Source of the DNA: Pedococcus sp. 5OH_020
GTDB taxonomy: Bacteria; Actinomycetota; Actinomycetes; Actinomycetales; Dermatophilaceae
NCBI RefSeq assembly: GCF_027812955.1
Contig: NZ_JAPYZV010000005.1
Coordinates: 124,001 to 188,000, forward strand
DNA: 64,000 nucleotides
Reading direction: 5' to 3'
In this document: one piece after another, positions 16,556 through 26,078 of the stretch
Layout of the letters: every line of letters begins with the position of its first letter
How positions within the stretch are numbered: the first letter of the stretch is position 1
Made by a program: the position numbers and the translations under genes
Notes under the pieces: model-generated
Told to the model about the DNA's origin: nothing
What the model saw: only the letters and a program-made list of their open reading frames with translations
The model's database searches: none

Positions 16556-16966
16556 ATGGACATCAGCATTCACGCCAGCTTCCTCCCACAGGACGACCCG
16601 GAGGCGGCGCTGGCCTTCTACCGCGACACCCTGGGCTTCGAGGTGCGCAACGACGTGGGCTACGACGGGATGCGCTGGCTCACCGTCGGCCCCGCCGACC
16701 AGCCCGGAACATCCATCGTCCTGCATCCCCCCGGTGTCGACCCCGGCATCACCGACGAGGAGCGCCGCACCATCACCAAGATGATGGCCAAGGGCAGCTA
16801 CGCCACGATCCTCATGGCCACCAAGGACCTCGACGGTACCTTCGAGCGGCTGCAGTCACGCGACGCCGAGATCGTCCAGGAGCCGACGCACCAGCCGTAC
16901 GGGGTCCGTGACTGCGCCGTCCGCGACCCTGCCGGGAACCTGCTCCGGATCCAGGAGCTGCCCTGA
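16556..16966 (+). CDS. VOC-family (glyoxalase/bleomycin-resistance-like) protein
   Basis: 136-residue vicinal-oxygen-chelate domain protein with two beta-alpha-beta-beta-beta modules: ALAFYRDTLGFEVR at the start and the end YGVRDCAVRDPAGNLLRIQE. Relatives bind or sequester drugs or modify small molecules. The start ATG is preceded by TAGCCT (16544-16549) and a 6-nt spacer, a leaderless arrangement. It lies 4 bp after the AraC gene and 2 bp before the UvrA-like gene, suggesting joint detoxification. Confidence 0.85.
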   Translation: MDISIHASFLPQDDPEAALAFYRDTLGFEVRNDVGYDGMRWLTVGPADQPGTSIVLHPPGVDPGITDEERRTITKMMAKGSYATILMATKDLDGTFERLQSRDAEIVQEPTHQPYGVRDCAVRDPAGNLLRIQELP

Positions 16967-16968
16967 GC

Positions 16969-19374
16969 ATGGTGACCAGCGCAGGCAGCACGGCGGCGGG
17001 CTCTGGCGCCCCGGCTGGGACGAGTCCGGCCGACAGCCACAGTGTCATCCGCGTGCACGGAGCGCGTGAGAACAACCTCAAGGACGTGAGCCTCGACATC
17101 CCGAAGCGCCGGCTGACGGTGTTCACCGGCGTCTCGGGGTCGGGCAAGAGCTCCCTGGTCTTCGACACCATCGCTGCGGAGTCGCAGCGGCTGATCAACG
17201 AGACGTACAGCGCCTTCCTGCAGGGCTTCATGCCTGCCCTCGCGCGGCCCGACGTCGACGTCCTGGAAGGCCTCACCACGGCGATCCTTGTCGACCAGGA
17301 GCGGATGGGCTCCAACCCCCGGTCGACGGTGGGCACGGCGACGGACGCCAACGCGATGCTCCGGATCCTGTTCAGCCGCTTGGGACGGCCCTACATCGGC
17401 CCACCGACTGCCTTCGCGTTCAACGTCCCGACGCGGACGGCCAGCGGCGTGATGAGTACCGACAAGGGGCGCGGCGAGAAGACGGTCGTACGCAAGGCCG
17501 TCTACCAGGGCGGCATGTGCGCCCGGTGCGAGGGCATGGGCTCGGTCAGCGACTTCGACCTCACTGCGCTGTACGACGCGAGCCTGTCGCTCAACCAGGG
17601 AGCACTCACCATTCCGGGGTACAGCATGGATGGCTGGTACGGCCGGATCTTCCGCGGCTGCGGGTTCTTCGACCCGGACAAGCCCATCGCCAGGTACACC
17701 AAGAAGGAGCTGCACGACCTGCTCTACAAGGAGCCCACGAAGGTCAAGGTCGAAGGCATCAACCTCACCTACGAGGGGCTCATCCCGAAGATCCAGAAGT
17801 CCATGCTTGCCAAGGACATCGACGCGATGCAGCCGCACATCCGGGCCTTCGTCGAGCGCGCGATCACCTTCGACACCTGTCCCGACTGTGACGGGACACG
17901 GCTGAGCAAAGAGGCCCGGTCGTCCAGGATCAAGGGACTGAACATCGCCGAGGTCTGCTCGATGCAGATCAGCGATCTGGCGCAGTGGATCCGCGATCTC
18001 GATGCGCCGTCGGTCGCGCCGCTGCTCGCCGGGCTGCAGCACCTCATGGACTCCTTCGCGCAGATCGGCCTTGGCTACCTCTCGCTGGACCGGCCGTCCG
18101 GCACGCTGTCCGGGGGAGAGGCGCAGCGCACCAAGATGATCCGCCACCTGGGATCGTCGCTGACCGACGTGACGTACGTCTTCGACGAGCCCACGGTAGG
18201 CCTGCACCCGCACGACATCGCCCGGATGAACGTCCTGCTCCTCCAGCTTCGGGACAAGGGCAACACCGTGCTGGTCGTGGAGCACAAGCCCGAGGCGATA
18301 GCGATCGCCGACCATGTCGTCGACCTCGGGCCGGGCGCCGGTGCAGCGGGCGGCACCGTGTGTTTCGAGGGCACCGTCGAGGAGCTCCGTCGAAGCGACA
18401 CCGTCACGGGACGACACCTCGACGACCGCGCGTCCCTCAAGGACTCCGTCCGGCGGGCCTCCGACGCTTTGGAGGTCCGTGGTGCCTCGACGCACAACCT
18501 CCAGAAGGTGGACGTCGACCTCCCGCTCGGGGTGCTCTGTGTCCTGACGGGCGTGGCCGGATCCGGCAAGAGCTCGTTGATCCAGGGCTCGGTGGCCGGC
18601 CGCGAGGGCGTCGTCACGATCGACCAGGGGGCGATCCGCGGGTCGCGGCGGAGCAACCCGGCAACGTATACCGGACTGCTCGACCCCATTCGCAAGGCCT
18701 TTGCGAAGGCCAACGGCGTGAAGCCGGCGCTCTTCAGCTCGAACTCGGAGGGGGCGTGTCCCGCGTGCAACGGCGCCGGCGTCATCTTCACCGAGCTAGG
18801 CGTCATGGCCACCGTCGAGTCCGTCTGTGAGGAGTGTGAGGGCAGGCGGTTCCAGGCCTCCGTACTCGAGTACACCTTCGGTGGTCGCTCTATCGCCGAA
18901 GTCCTCGACCTCTCGGTCACCGAGGCGGAGGCGTTCTTCGCCCAGGGCGCCGCGGCGAGCACGCCTGCGGCGCACACCATCCTCACGCGCCTGTCCGACG
19001 TGGGACTTGGTTATGTCAGCTTGGGACAACCGCTGACCACGCTGTCCGGTGGGGAGCGGCAGAGGCTGAAGCTGGCCGCGCATCTGGCCGAGAAGGGCAG
19101 CGTCTACGTCCTGGACGAGCCCACCAGTGGGCTGCATCTTGCAGACGTGGAACAGCTCCTGCGCCTGCTGGACCGGCTGGTCGACTCGGGCAGGTCCGTC
19201 ATCGTCATCGAGCATCACCAGGCCGTCATGGCGCATGCGGACTGGATCATCGACCTCGGCCCGGGAGCCGGCCATGACGGTGGCCGCATCGTCTTCGAAG
19301 GCACGCCCGCCGATCTCGTAGCCGGTCGCCAGACGCTCACCGGGGAGCACCTGGCGGCGTACGTCGGAGCATGA
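16969..19374 (+). CDS. UvrA-like ABC ATPase (drug-resistance type, no UvrB-binding domain)
   Basis: 801 residues, about 150 fewer than UvrA. Two ABC modules are present: Walker A GVSGSGKSSL and GVAGSGKSSL, signatures LSGGEAQR and LSGGERQR, Walker B YVFDEPTVGLHP and YVLDEPTSGLHL. Zinc modules of UvrA type remain (CARCEG, CPDCDG, CPACNG, CEECEG). The short spacing after the first Walker A indicates loss of the UvrB-binding region, as in UvrA2/DrrC-type proteins that act on drug-bound DNA. Linked AraC and VOC genes support a xenobiotic-response role. ATG 16969 follows the VOC stop by 2 bp. Confidence 0.88.
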   Translation: MVTSAGSTAAGSGAPAGTSPADSHSVIRVHGARENNLKDVSLDIPKRRLTVFTGVSGSGKSSLVFDTIAAESQRLINETYSAFLQGFMPALARPDVDVLEGLTTAILVDQERMGSNPRSTVGTATDANAMLRILFSRLGRPYIGPPTAFAFNVPTRTASGVMSTDKGRGEKTVVRKAVYQGGMCARCEGMGSVSDFDLTALYDASLSLNQGALTIPGYSMDGWYGRIFRGCGFFDPDKPIARYTKKELHDLLYKEPTKVKVEGINLTYEGLIPKIQKSMLAKDIDAMQPHIRAFVERAITFDTCPDCDGTRLSKEARSSRIKGLNIAEVCSMQISDLAQWIRDLDAPSVAPLLAGLQHLMDSFAQIGLGYLSLDRPSGTLSGGEAQRTKMIRHLGSSLTDVTYVFDEPTVGLHPHDIARMNVLLLQLRDKGNTVLVVEHKPEAIAIADHVVDLGPGAGAAGGTVCFEGTVEELRRSDTVTGRHLDDRASLKDSVRRASDALEVRGASTHNLQKVDVDLPLGVLCVLTGVAGSGKSSLIQGSVAGREGVVTIDQGAIRGSRRSNPATYTGLLDPIRKAFAKANGVKPALFSSNSEGACPACNGAGVIFTELGVMATVESVCEECEGRRFQASVLEYTFGGRSIAEVLDLSVTEAEAFFAQGAAASTPAAHTILTRLSDVGLGYVSLGQPLTTLSGGERQRLKLAAHLAEKGSVYVLDEPTSGLHLADVEQLLRLLDRLVDSGRSVIVIEHHQAVMAHADWIIDLGPGAGHDGGRIVFEGTPADLVAGRQTLTGEHLAAYVGA

Positions 19375-19384
19375 ACGCCGGGAG

Positions 19385-19868
19385 TCAGCCCGGTGCTTCG
19401 CCGTCGACGACGAGGTCGTAGGTGACAAGTTCGGTCTGCGTGGCGAGCCGGTCGTACACGGCTCGGGCCCTCGCGTTCGATGCGCTCGTGACCCAGCGCA
19501 CGGGCGCCCACCCGCGCTCGCGGCAACGGGCCTGCAGACCCGCGAGCAGCGCGTCCACGGCACCGGTGCCGCGTGCGGACTCCGCCACGTACAGGTCGTC
19601 GAGGAAGCACGCCAGGGACCCATGGAGGGGGCGGACGAACGGGCGGTGGTGGGCCAGCCCGACCGGCGGCGCACCGGGCGACGGGCTCACGACGAGGCAC
19701 TCGAGCTCGTGGTCGGGGTCGAGGAGCCACCGCCACACGACAGCCGTGACCTCGTCCGGCCGCGTGCACTCGTAGAAGTCGAGATAGCCGCGGTGCAGGA
19801 CAGCCCAGGCCTCGTGATCATCCGGGCCGACGTCATCGACGGTCCAGGCGCCGACGTCGCGCGCTCAT
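19385..19868 (-). CDS. GNAT acetyltransferase with damaged or misread 5' end
   Basis: The C-terminal ~118 residues (from GTG 19738) form a GNAT domain: FLDDLYVAESARGTGAVDALL holds the acetyl-CoA motif, and SNARARAVYDRL follows. Coding continues upstream in the same frame with family-like sequence (DHEAWAVLHRGYLDFYE) to a TGA at 19867-19865, but that stretch has no ATG, GTG or TTG. An ATG at 19868-19866 is one frame off, separated by a GCGCGC run. Either an indel in that run broke the gene, or the assembly has an error. If functional only from 19738, it would lack the first strand and helix. Confidence 0.6.
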
Positions 19869-19946
19869 AGTTGCCTGGTCACGAGGCCCGACCCTAGCGT
19901 TCCTTCCCGGTCGCTGCTGAGCGTCATCGCTCTTGGAATAACGCCG

Positions 19947-19960
19947 ATAATCAACATTAT
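19947..19960. promoter_or_regulatory. AT-rich inverted repeat upstream of sigma-factor gene
   Basis: ATAAT-CAAC-ATTAT, a 5-bp inverted repeat in an AT-rich patch that stands out in the surrounding GC-rich sequence, about 195 bp upstream of the sigma gene at 20155. It may be part of a promoter or an operator. The intervening stretch also has a small hairpin, CGTCTC/GAGACG (20023-20040). Confidence 0.35.
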
Positions 19961-20154
19961 GTCACTCTGAACACGGGCAGCGTCCCCGCTCGGTACCGTC
20001 AGGCCTGCTGACGCCAGGTTGCCGTCTCGCATGGGAGACGCATTTGGCGCCTCGCCGAGTTTGGCGTACGTCCCGCTCCGCCACCATTGGAGCCATGTGC
20101 AGGGCGGCCTGAGCCGCCGTGAGAGCACCACATCGGGGGGAACAGGGGAAATGC

Positions 20155-20799
20155 ATGCTGCCCAGCGGGGACGATGGCGACGGCGATGGCGACCGTGGCG
20201 ACCCGGTCGACCGGCGCCCGGACTCCGCTCGCCTGCTGGAGGCGGCGCGGGCCGGTGACCAGGCCGCGTTCGCCGCGCTGTACGAGCAGCACGCCCCGGC
20301 CGTGCGCGGGTATGCCCGGCGACTGGCGCAGTTCCACACCGCGGAGGACCTCGTCGCGGACGCGTTCACCAGGACGTGGGAGCAGCTACGGGCTGGTCGT
20401 GGGCCGCACACCGAAGTGGCTGCCTACCTGCGCGCCGTGGTGCGCAACCTGCACCTCACCAGGCTCCGCCGTGACCGGATCCACCTCTGGGTGGCAGACG
20501 TCCAGGACGCCGCCCTCTCGCACCCCTGCTACGCGGCCCGCGTGGCCCAAGGCAGCCCTGAGGACCTGGTGCTTGACGAGCTGGTGCAGGACCGTCTGAG
20601 ATCCGCGATGAGCGCCCTGCCCGAGCACTGGCAACACGTTCTGCTCCTGGTGTACTTCGACGGGCGCCCGTACGAGGACGTCGCTTCTCACCTGGGGGTG
20701 ACCGTCCCGGCCGCGCGACAGCTGGCGCGGCGGGCCCGACTGGCCCTGCGACGGGCCCTGAGCTCGCAGTCCACCCACGGGCGACCGCATACGTTCTGA
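20155..20799 (+). CDS. RNA polymerase sigma-70-family (ECF-like) factor, orphan
   Basis: 214-residue two-domain sigma factor. Region 2 is AAFAALYEQHAPAVRGYARR with the AEDLVADAFTRTWEQL core helix; region 4 is LPEHWQHVLLLVYFDG followed by the helix-turn-helix YEDVASHLGVTVPAARQL. The first 30 residues are an Asp/Gly-rich extension (GDDGDGDGDRGD). ATG 20155 is chosen because AGGGGAA lies 4-10 nt upstream. No anti-sigma gene is adjacent, and the aldo/keto reductase after it has its own promoter element, so target genes are not evident. Confidence 0.85.
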   Translation: MLPSGDDGDGDGDRGDPVDRRPDSARLLEAARAGDQAAFAALYEQHAPAVRGYARRLAQFHTAEDLVADAFTRTWEQLRAGRGPHTEVAAYLRAVVRNLHLTRLRRDRIHLWVADVQDAALSHPCYAARVAQGSPEDLVLDELVQDRLRSAMSALPEHWQHVLLLVYFDGRPYEDVASHLGVTVPAARQLARRARLALRRALSSQSTHGRPHTF

Positions 20800-20813
20800 C
20801 CTACGGTGGCCTC

Positions 20814-21656
20814 ATGGCCAACGACACCACCGCCTACACCCTCAACGACGGCACCGTGGTGCCTGCCATCGGCTTCGGGACGTACCCCCTTCGTGGCGAC
20901 GACGGGGTCATCGCCATGGTGGCAGCGCTGGACAACGGTTACCGGTATCTCGACACCGCGGTGAACTACGAGAACGAGGTCGAGGTCGGTGAGGCCGTCA
21001 GGCGGTCGGGACTCCCCCGCGACGACGTGCGCATCGCGACGAAGATCCCGGGCCGCTTCCACGCCAAACCGCTTGCCCTGCAGTCTCTTCGGGACTCGGT
21101 GGAGCGTCTGCGCCTCGACCGCCTCGACGTAGCCCTCATCCACTGGCCGAACCCCAGCCAGGGCCTCTTCACCGAGGCCTGGGAGGCCCTCGTCGAGGCA
21201 CAACGGGAAGGGCTCGTCACGACCGTGGGCGTCAGCAACTTCACCGAGGACCACCTGCGCCAGGTCATCGAGGCCACCGGAGTAACCCCTGCGCTCAACC
21301 AGATCGAGCTCCATCCCTACTTCCCGCAGGAGAAGATGCGCGCCGTCCATGACGAGCTGGGCATCCGCACCCAGGCGTGGAGTCCGCTCGGCAAGCGGCA
21401 GGCACCGTTCGACGAGCCGCCGGTGGCGCGGGCTGCGGCCGCACATCACGTCTCCCCCGGTCAGGTCATCCTCCGCTGGCACCTCCAGCTGGGCTCCATG
21501 CCACTGCCGAAGTCCGCCACGCCGCAACGCCAGCAGACCAACCTCGACCTCTTCGGCTTCGAGCTCTCCGAGGACGAGATGGCGGCCGTCACCGCTCTGG
21601 GCAGGCCGGACGGCCGCCTGTTCGGTGGTGACCCGGACACGCACGAGGAGATGTAG
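20814..21656 (+). CDS. Aldo/keto reductase
   Basis: 280-residue NADPH-dependent oxidoreductase with a TIM-barrel fold. The catalytic tetrad is visible: Asp in YRYLDTAVNYENE, Tyr in the same segment, Lys in IATKIPG and His in ALIHWPNP. The C-terminal phosphate-binding segment LPKSATPQRQQTNLDLF is typical of AKR5-like prokaryotic enzymes acting on 2,5-diketo-gluconate or small aldehydes. The ATG is preceded by TACGGT (20802-20807) and 6 nt, so it is probably leaderless and independent of the sigma gene just upstream. Confidence 0.9.
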   Translation: MANDTTAYTLNDGTVVPAIGFGTYPLRGDDGVIAMVAALDNGYRYLDTAVNYENEVEVGEAVRRSGLPRDDVRIATKIPGRFHAKPLALQSLRDSVERLRLDRLDVALIHWPNPSQGLFTEAWEALVEAQREGLVTTVGVSNFTEDHLRQVIEATGVTPALNQIELHPYFPQEKMRAVHDELGIRTQAWSPLGKRQAPFDEPPVARAAAAHHVSPGQVILRWHLQLGSMPLPKSATPQRQQTNLDLFGFELSEDEMAAVTALGRPDGRLFGGDPDTHEEM

Positions 21657-21662
21657 GTCTCC

Positions 21663-22496
21663 ATGCCCGAGTACCGGATCGGCGTGTCCGGCTGGCGCTA
21701 TCCGCGCTGGCGCGGCGACTTCTACCCCGTAGGCCTTCGTCAGCGTGACGAGCTCGCGTACGCTGCGGAGCGGATGAGCTCGGTCGAGATCAACGGCTCG
21801 TTCTACTCCCTCCAGCGCCCGAGCTCGTATGCCGCGTGGCGGCAGGCGGTGCCCGAGGACTTCGTGTTCGCGGTCAAGGGCGGACGGTTCATCACGCACC
21901 TGAAGCGGCTCCGAGGGGTGGAGACGGCGCTGGCAAACTTCTTCGCCTCCGGCCCGCTGGCCCTCGGCCCGATGCTTGGACCGTTCCTATGGCAGCTTCC
22001 TGAGCGCGTCGAGCTCGACACCCAGGTCCTCGACGACTTCCTCACGCTCCTGCCGGACACGACGGACGCCGCAGCGGCACTGGCCGCCCGGCACGACGAC
22101 AAGCTCGCCGAGGACCGCGTCCTGACCCGGGTCGAGAGCAGCCGCCCGATCCGGCACGCCCTCGAGCCGCGCCATACCTCGTTCGACACCGAGGCCGCGC
22201 GCGAGGTGCTGCGCGAGCACGGCGTCGCCATGGTCGTGGCCGACACCGCCGGCAGGTGGCCGCGCATGGGCGACACCACCGCTGACTTCCACTACGTCCG
22301 CCTCCACGGTGAGCAGCGGCTGTACCACGGCGGCTACGGCGAGGCGTCCCTACGGCGCTGGGCCGAGCTGGCCAGGGGTTGGCACGCCGAGGGGCACGAC
22401 ACGTACGTCTACTTCGACAACGACGCGGACGGCAGGGCTCCGCATGACGCCGTCGCGTTGCAGCGACTGCTCTGCGACGGCGACGGTCCGCCGTGA
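21663..22496 (+). CDS. DUF72-family protein
   Basis: 277-residue member of the DUF72 (YecE-like) family with a TIM-barrel fold and unknown function. Typical segments are IGVSGWRYPRWRGDFYP at the start, SSVEINGSFYSLQR, FVFAVKGGRFITHLKRL and the C-terminal DTYVYFDNDADGRAPHDA. It starts 6 bp after the aldo/keto reductase stop, suggesting co-transcription. No catalytic assignment can be made. Confidence 0.85.
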   Translation: MPEYRIGVSGWRYPRWRGDFYPVGLRQRDELAYAAERMSSVEINGSFYSLQRPSSYAAWRQAVPEDFVFAVKGGRFITHLKRLRGVETALANFFASGPLALGPMLGPFLWQLPERVELDTQVLDDFLTLLPDTTDAAAALAARHDDKLAEDRVLTRVESSRPIRHALEPRHTSFDTEAAREVLREHGVAMVVADTAGRWPRMGDTTADFHYVRLHGEQRLYHGGYGEASLRRWAELARGWHAEGHDTYVYFDNDADGRAPHDAVALQRLLCDGDGPP

Positions 22497-22499
22497 CCG

Positions 22500-22574
22500 T
22501 TGCCCGAAGGACCCTTGCCTTAAGGGCCCTTGACCGAAGACGCCTTGCCCGAAGGACCCTTGGCGGAGACCGCT
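22500..22574. repeat. Degenerate 15-bp tandem repeat (five units)
   Basis: Five consecutive units related to TTGCCCGAAGGACCC fill the space between the convergent DUF72 and YciO genes. Units one and four are identical; the others differ by four to nine bases. The last unit runs into the YciO stop codon. Confidence 0.75.
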
Positions 22575-23193
22575 AGCTGAAGGGCGCAGGGTCGCCGGCG
22601 CCGACCCTGACCACCTCCGGCGAGCCCCCGGAGAAGTCGATGACCGTCGTGGGCTCCGTGCCGCACTCCCCCGAGTCGACGACCGCGTCGACCTGGTTGT
22701 CCAGCTCGTCCTTGACGACCCAGCCCTCCGTCATCGGGCCGTCCTCGCCAGGCAGGATCAGGGTGCTCGAGAGCAACGGTTCGGCCAGCTCTGCCAGCAG
22801 GGCCTGGACGACCCGGTCCTGCGGGATGCGCACCCCGACCGTCTTCTTCTTCGGGTGCAGCAGCCTGCGTGGCACCTCCTTGGTCGCGGGGAGGATGAAG
22901 GTGTAGCTCCCTGGTGTGGCCGCCTTGATGGCGCGGAACACCGTGTTGTCGATGTGGACGAGCTGCCCCAGCTGGGCGAAGTCCCTGCACATCAGGGTGA
23001 AGTGGTGCCCGTCACTCAGCTGGCGGATCCTCATGATCCGCTCCTTGCCGTCCTGGTTCCCCAGAGCGCAGCCGAGGGCATAGCCGGAGTCGGTCGGGTA
23101 GGCGAGCAGTCCCCCGTCCCGCACCAGCTGCACGGCTTGCGTGATGGCGCGAGGCTGGGGGTCGACCGGGTGAACGTCCAGGTACCTCGCCAT
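22573..23193 (-). CDS. Threonylcarbamoyl-AMP synthase family (YciO/Sua5/YrdC)
   Basis: 206-residue YrdC-like domain protein. The N-terminal YPTDSGYALGCALG with KERIMRIRQL and the later FTLMCRDF and PATKEVPRRLLHPKKKTVGVRIP are characteristic of the YciO branch, whose exact role relative to tRNA t6A synthesis is unsettled. It may act as or substitute for TsaC. Start ATG 23193 is preceded on the minus strand by TACAGT (23205-23200) with a 6-nt spacer. It is divergent from tdh; the two leaderless promoter elements share a 71-bp spacer. Confidence 0.82.
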   Translation of the reverse strand: MARYLDVHPVDPQPRAITQAVQLVRDGGLLAYPTDSGYALGCALGNQDGKERIMRIRQLSDGHHFTLMCRDFAQLGQLVHIDNTVFRAIKAATPGSYTFILPATKEVPRRLLHPKKKTVGVRIPQDRVVQALLAELAEPLLSSTLILPGEDGPMTEGWVVKDELDNQVDAVVDSGECGTEPTTVIDFSGGSPEVVRVGAGDPAPFS

Positions 23194-23264
23194 GTCCAGA
23201 CTGTATGCCGCGACTCGCGCGTGGGCCTTCGGGGGGCGCCTCCGGCTGCCGATAGGTTGACCTC

Positions 23265-24302
23265 GTGCGCGCCCTCGTCAAGACCCAGGCCGGCCCAGGA
23301 CTCGAGCTCAGAGACGTCCCCGAGCCGCAGCCCGGTCCGGCTGATGTGAAGATCCGGGTGCTGCGGGCCGGGTTGTGCGGCACGGACCTGCATCTGGAGC
23401 AGTGGGACGACTGGGCGGCCTCGACCGTTGCGCCGCCGATGACGATCGGCCACGAGTTCTACGGGGAGGTGGTCGAGGTCGGCGCCGACGTCAGTGGGGT
23501 GCTGGTCGGCCAGCGCGCCTCCGGTGAGGGACACATCGTCTGCGGGACGTGCCGCAACTGCCGCGCGGGTCGACGGCATCTGTGCATCCACACCAGGGGG
23601 ATCGGGGTGAACCGCGACGGGGCGTTCGCCGACTTCGTCGTCATCCCGGCCTCCAACGTGTGGGTCCAGCCACCCGAGCTCGACCCGGACCTGGCCGCAG
23701 TGTTCGACCCGCTGGGGAACGCCACCCACACGGCACTGTCCTTCCCCATGGCCGGCGAGGACGTCGTCATCACCGGGGCCGGTCCGATCGGTGTGATGGC
23801 GACCGCCCTGGCCCGCCATGTCGGAGCGCGGCACGTCGTGGTGACCGACGTCAGCGGCTACCGGCTGGAGCTGGCGAAGAACGCGGGCGCCGACCTGGTC
23901 GTCGACGCGTCCGCCAGTACGCTGGCCGAGGCGATGCGGTCGCTGGGCATGAAGGAGGGCTTCGACGTGGGGCTGGAGATGTCCGGGGTTCCCAGTGCCG
24001 TCGAGGACATGCTGACCAACATGAACCACGGCGGCCGGGTCGCCATGCTGGGTCTGCCGAAGGACCGCTTCTCGGTCGACTGGGGTCGGGTGATCACGCA
24101 CATGATCACGATCAAGGGCATCTACGGCCGCGAGATGTACGACACCTGGTACGCGATGAGCTCGATGCTGGGCAGCTCCGCGCTGCTGCGCGAGCGGATC
24201 GCCTCGGTCATCACCCACCGCTTCCCCGCCGACCGGTGGCAGGAGGCGTTCGCCGCGGCCCGGTCGGGTCAGTGCGGCAAGGTCGTCATGGATTGGAGCT
24301 GA
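23265..24302 (+). CDS. tdh: L-threonine 3-dehydrogenase (Tdh)
   Basis: Zinc-dependent medium-chain dehydrogenase that oxidises L-threonine to 2-amino-3-ketobutyrate with NAD+. 345 residues, family-typical. Catalytic zinc ligands are in AGLCGTDLH and IGHEFYGEVV; the structural zinc site is CGTCRNCRAGRRHLC; the NAD motif is VVITGAGPIGVMA. The late segment IKGIYGREMYDTWYAMS is specific to threonine dehydrogenases. The GTG start follows TAGGTT (23253-23258) and 6 nt. kbl begins 6 bp after the stop, completing the threonine-to-glycine pathway. Confidence 0.93.
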   Translation: MRALVKTQAGPGLELRDVPEPQPGPADVKIRVLRAGLCGTDLHLEQWDDWAASTVAPPMTIGHEFYGEVVEVGADVSGVLVGQRASGEGHIVCGTCRNCRAGRRHLCIHTRGIGVNRDGAFADFVVIPASNVWVQPPELDPDLAAVFDPLGNATHTALSFPMAGEDVVITGAGPIGVMATALARHVGARHVVVTDVSGYRLELAKNAGADLVVDASASTLAEAMRSLGMKEGFDVGLEMSGVPSAVEDMLTNMNHGGRVAMLGLPKDRFSVDWGRVITHMITIKGIYGREMYDTWYAMSSMLGSSALLRERIASVITHRFPADRWQEAFAAARSGQCGKVVMDWS

Positions 24303-24308
24303 GACATC

Positions 24309-25502
<1,194 letters not shown>

Positions 25503-25505
25503 CGC

Positions 25506-26078
25506 ATGTCGCTGCAACGGCTGCGCTACTCGGCCATCACCTCCCTGGACGGGTATGTCGCGGACTCGACGGGGCGGTTCGACTGGGCCAGGCCGACCGA
25601 AGAGCTCCACCGCCTCGTGAATGACAGCGAGAGGGAGGTCGGAACGTACCTGTACGGCCGTCGGATGTTCGAAGTGATGCGCTACTGGGACGCGGCCGAC
25701 GAGTCCGCCGACAGGTCCTCCACCAGTGCGGAGTACCGACGCATCTGGCAGTCCGCCGACAAGGTGGTGTACTCCGCCACGCTGACCGAGGTCAGCACCC
25801 GTCGGACGCGGCTCGTGCCTCGGTTCGATGCCGAGGAGGTCCGCAGGCTCAAGGAGGAGAGCCAGGCCGACCTCAGTGTGGGAGGACCCACCCTGGCGGC
25901 AGAGGCGTTCCGGGCCGGACTCGTCGACGAGCTCACGCTGTACCTGACGCCGGTGAACGTAGGTGGTGGCACCGCGGCGCTACCGGCGGACGTCCCGCTG
26001 GAACTTCACCTGCTGGAGCAGCGCACGGTCGGCGGCGTGGCGATGCTGCGCTACGCCGTGCGGTCCTCGGCCGCCTAG
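25506..26078 (+). CDS. Dihydrofolate reductase-like protein (RibD C-terminal domain)
   Basis: 190-residue stand-alone RibD_C/DHFR-fold domain, probably a pyridine-nucleotide-dependent reductase of unknown substrate. Marks are ITSLDGYVADSTGRFDW, TYLYGRRMFEVM, VSVGGPTLAAEAF-type glycine loop (SVGGPTLAAEAFRAGLVDE) and LTPVNVGGGTAAL. It starts 3 bp after kbl and probably shares its transcript. It ends against OsmC: the tetranucleotide CTAG (26075-26078) supplies both stop codons. Confidence 0.82.
   Translation: MSLQRLRYSAITSLDGYVADSTGRFDWARPTEELHRLVNDSEREVGTYLYGRRMFEVMRYWDAADESADRSSTSAEYRRIWQSADKVVYSATLTEVSTRRTRLVPRFDAEEVRRLKEESQADLSVGGPTLAAEAFRAGLVDELTLYLTPVNVGGGTAALPADVPLELHLLEQRTVGGVAMLRYAVRSSAA

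Noticed and set aside
16798-18495. 565-codon minus-strand frame opposite the UvrA-like gene
   Set aside because: Shadow of the ABC ATPase gene, lacking any motif.
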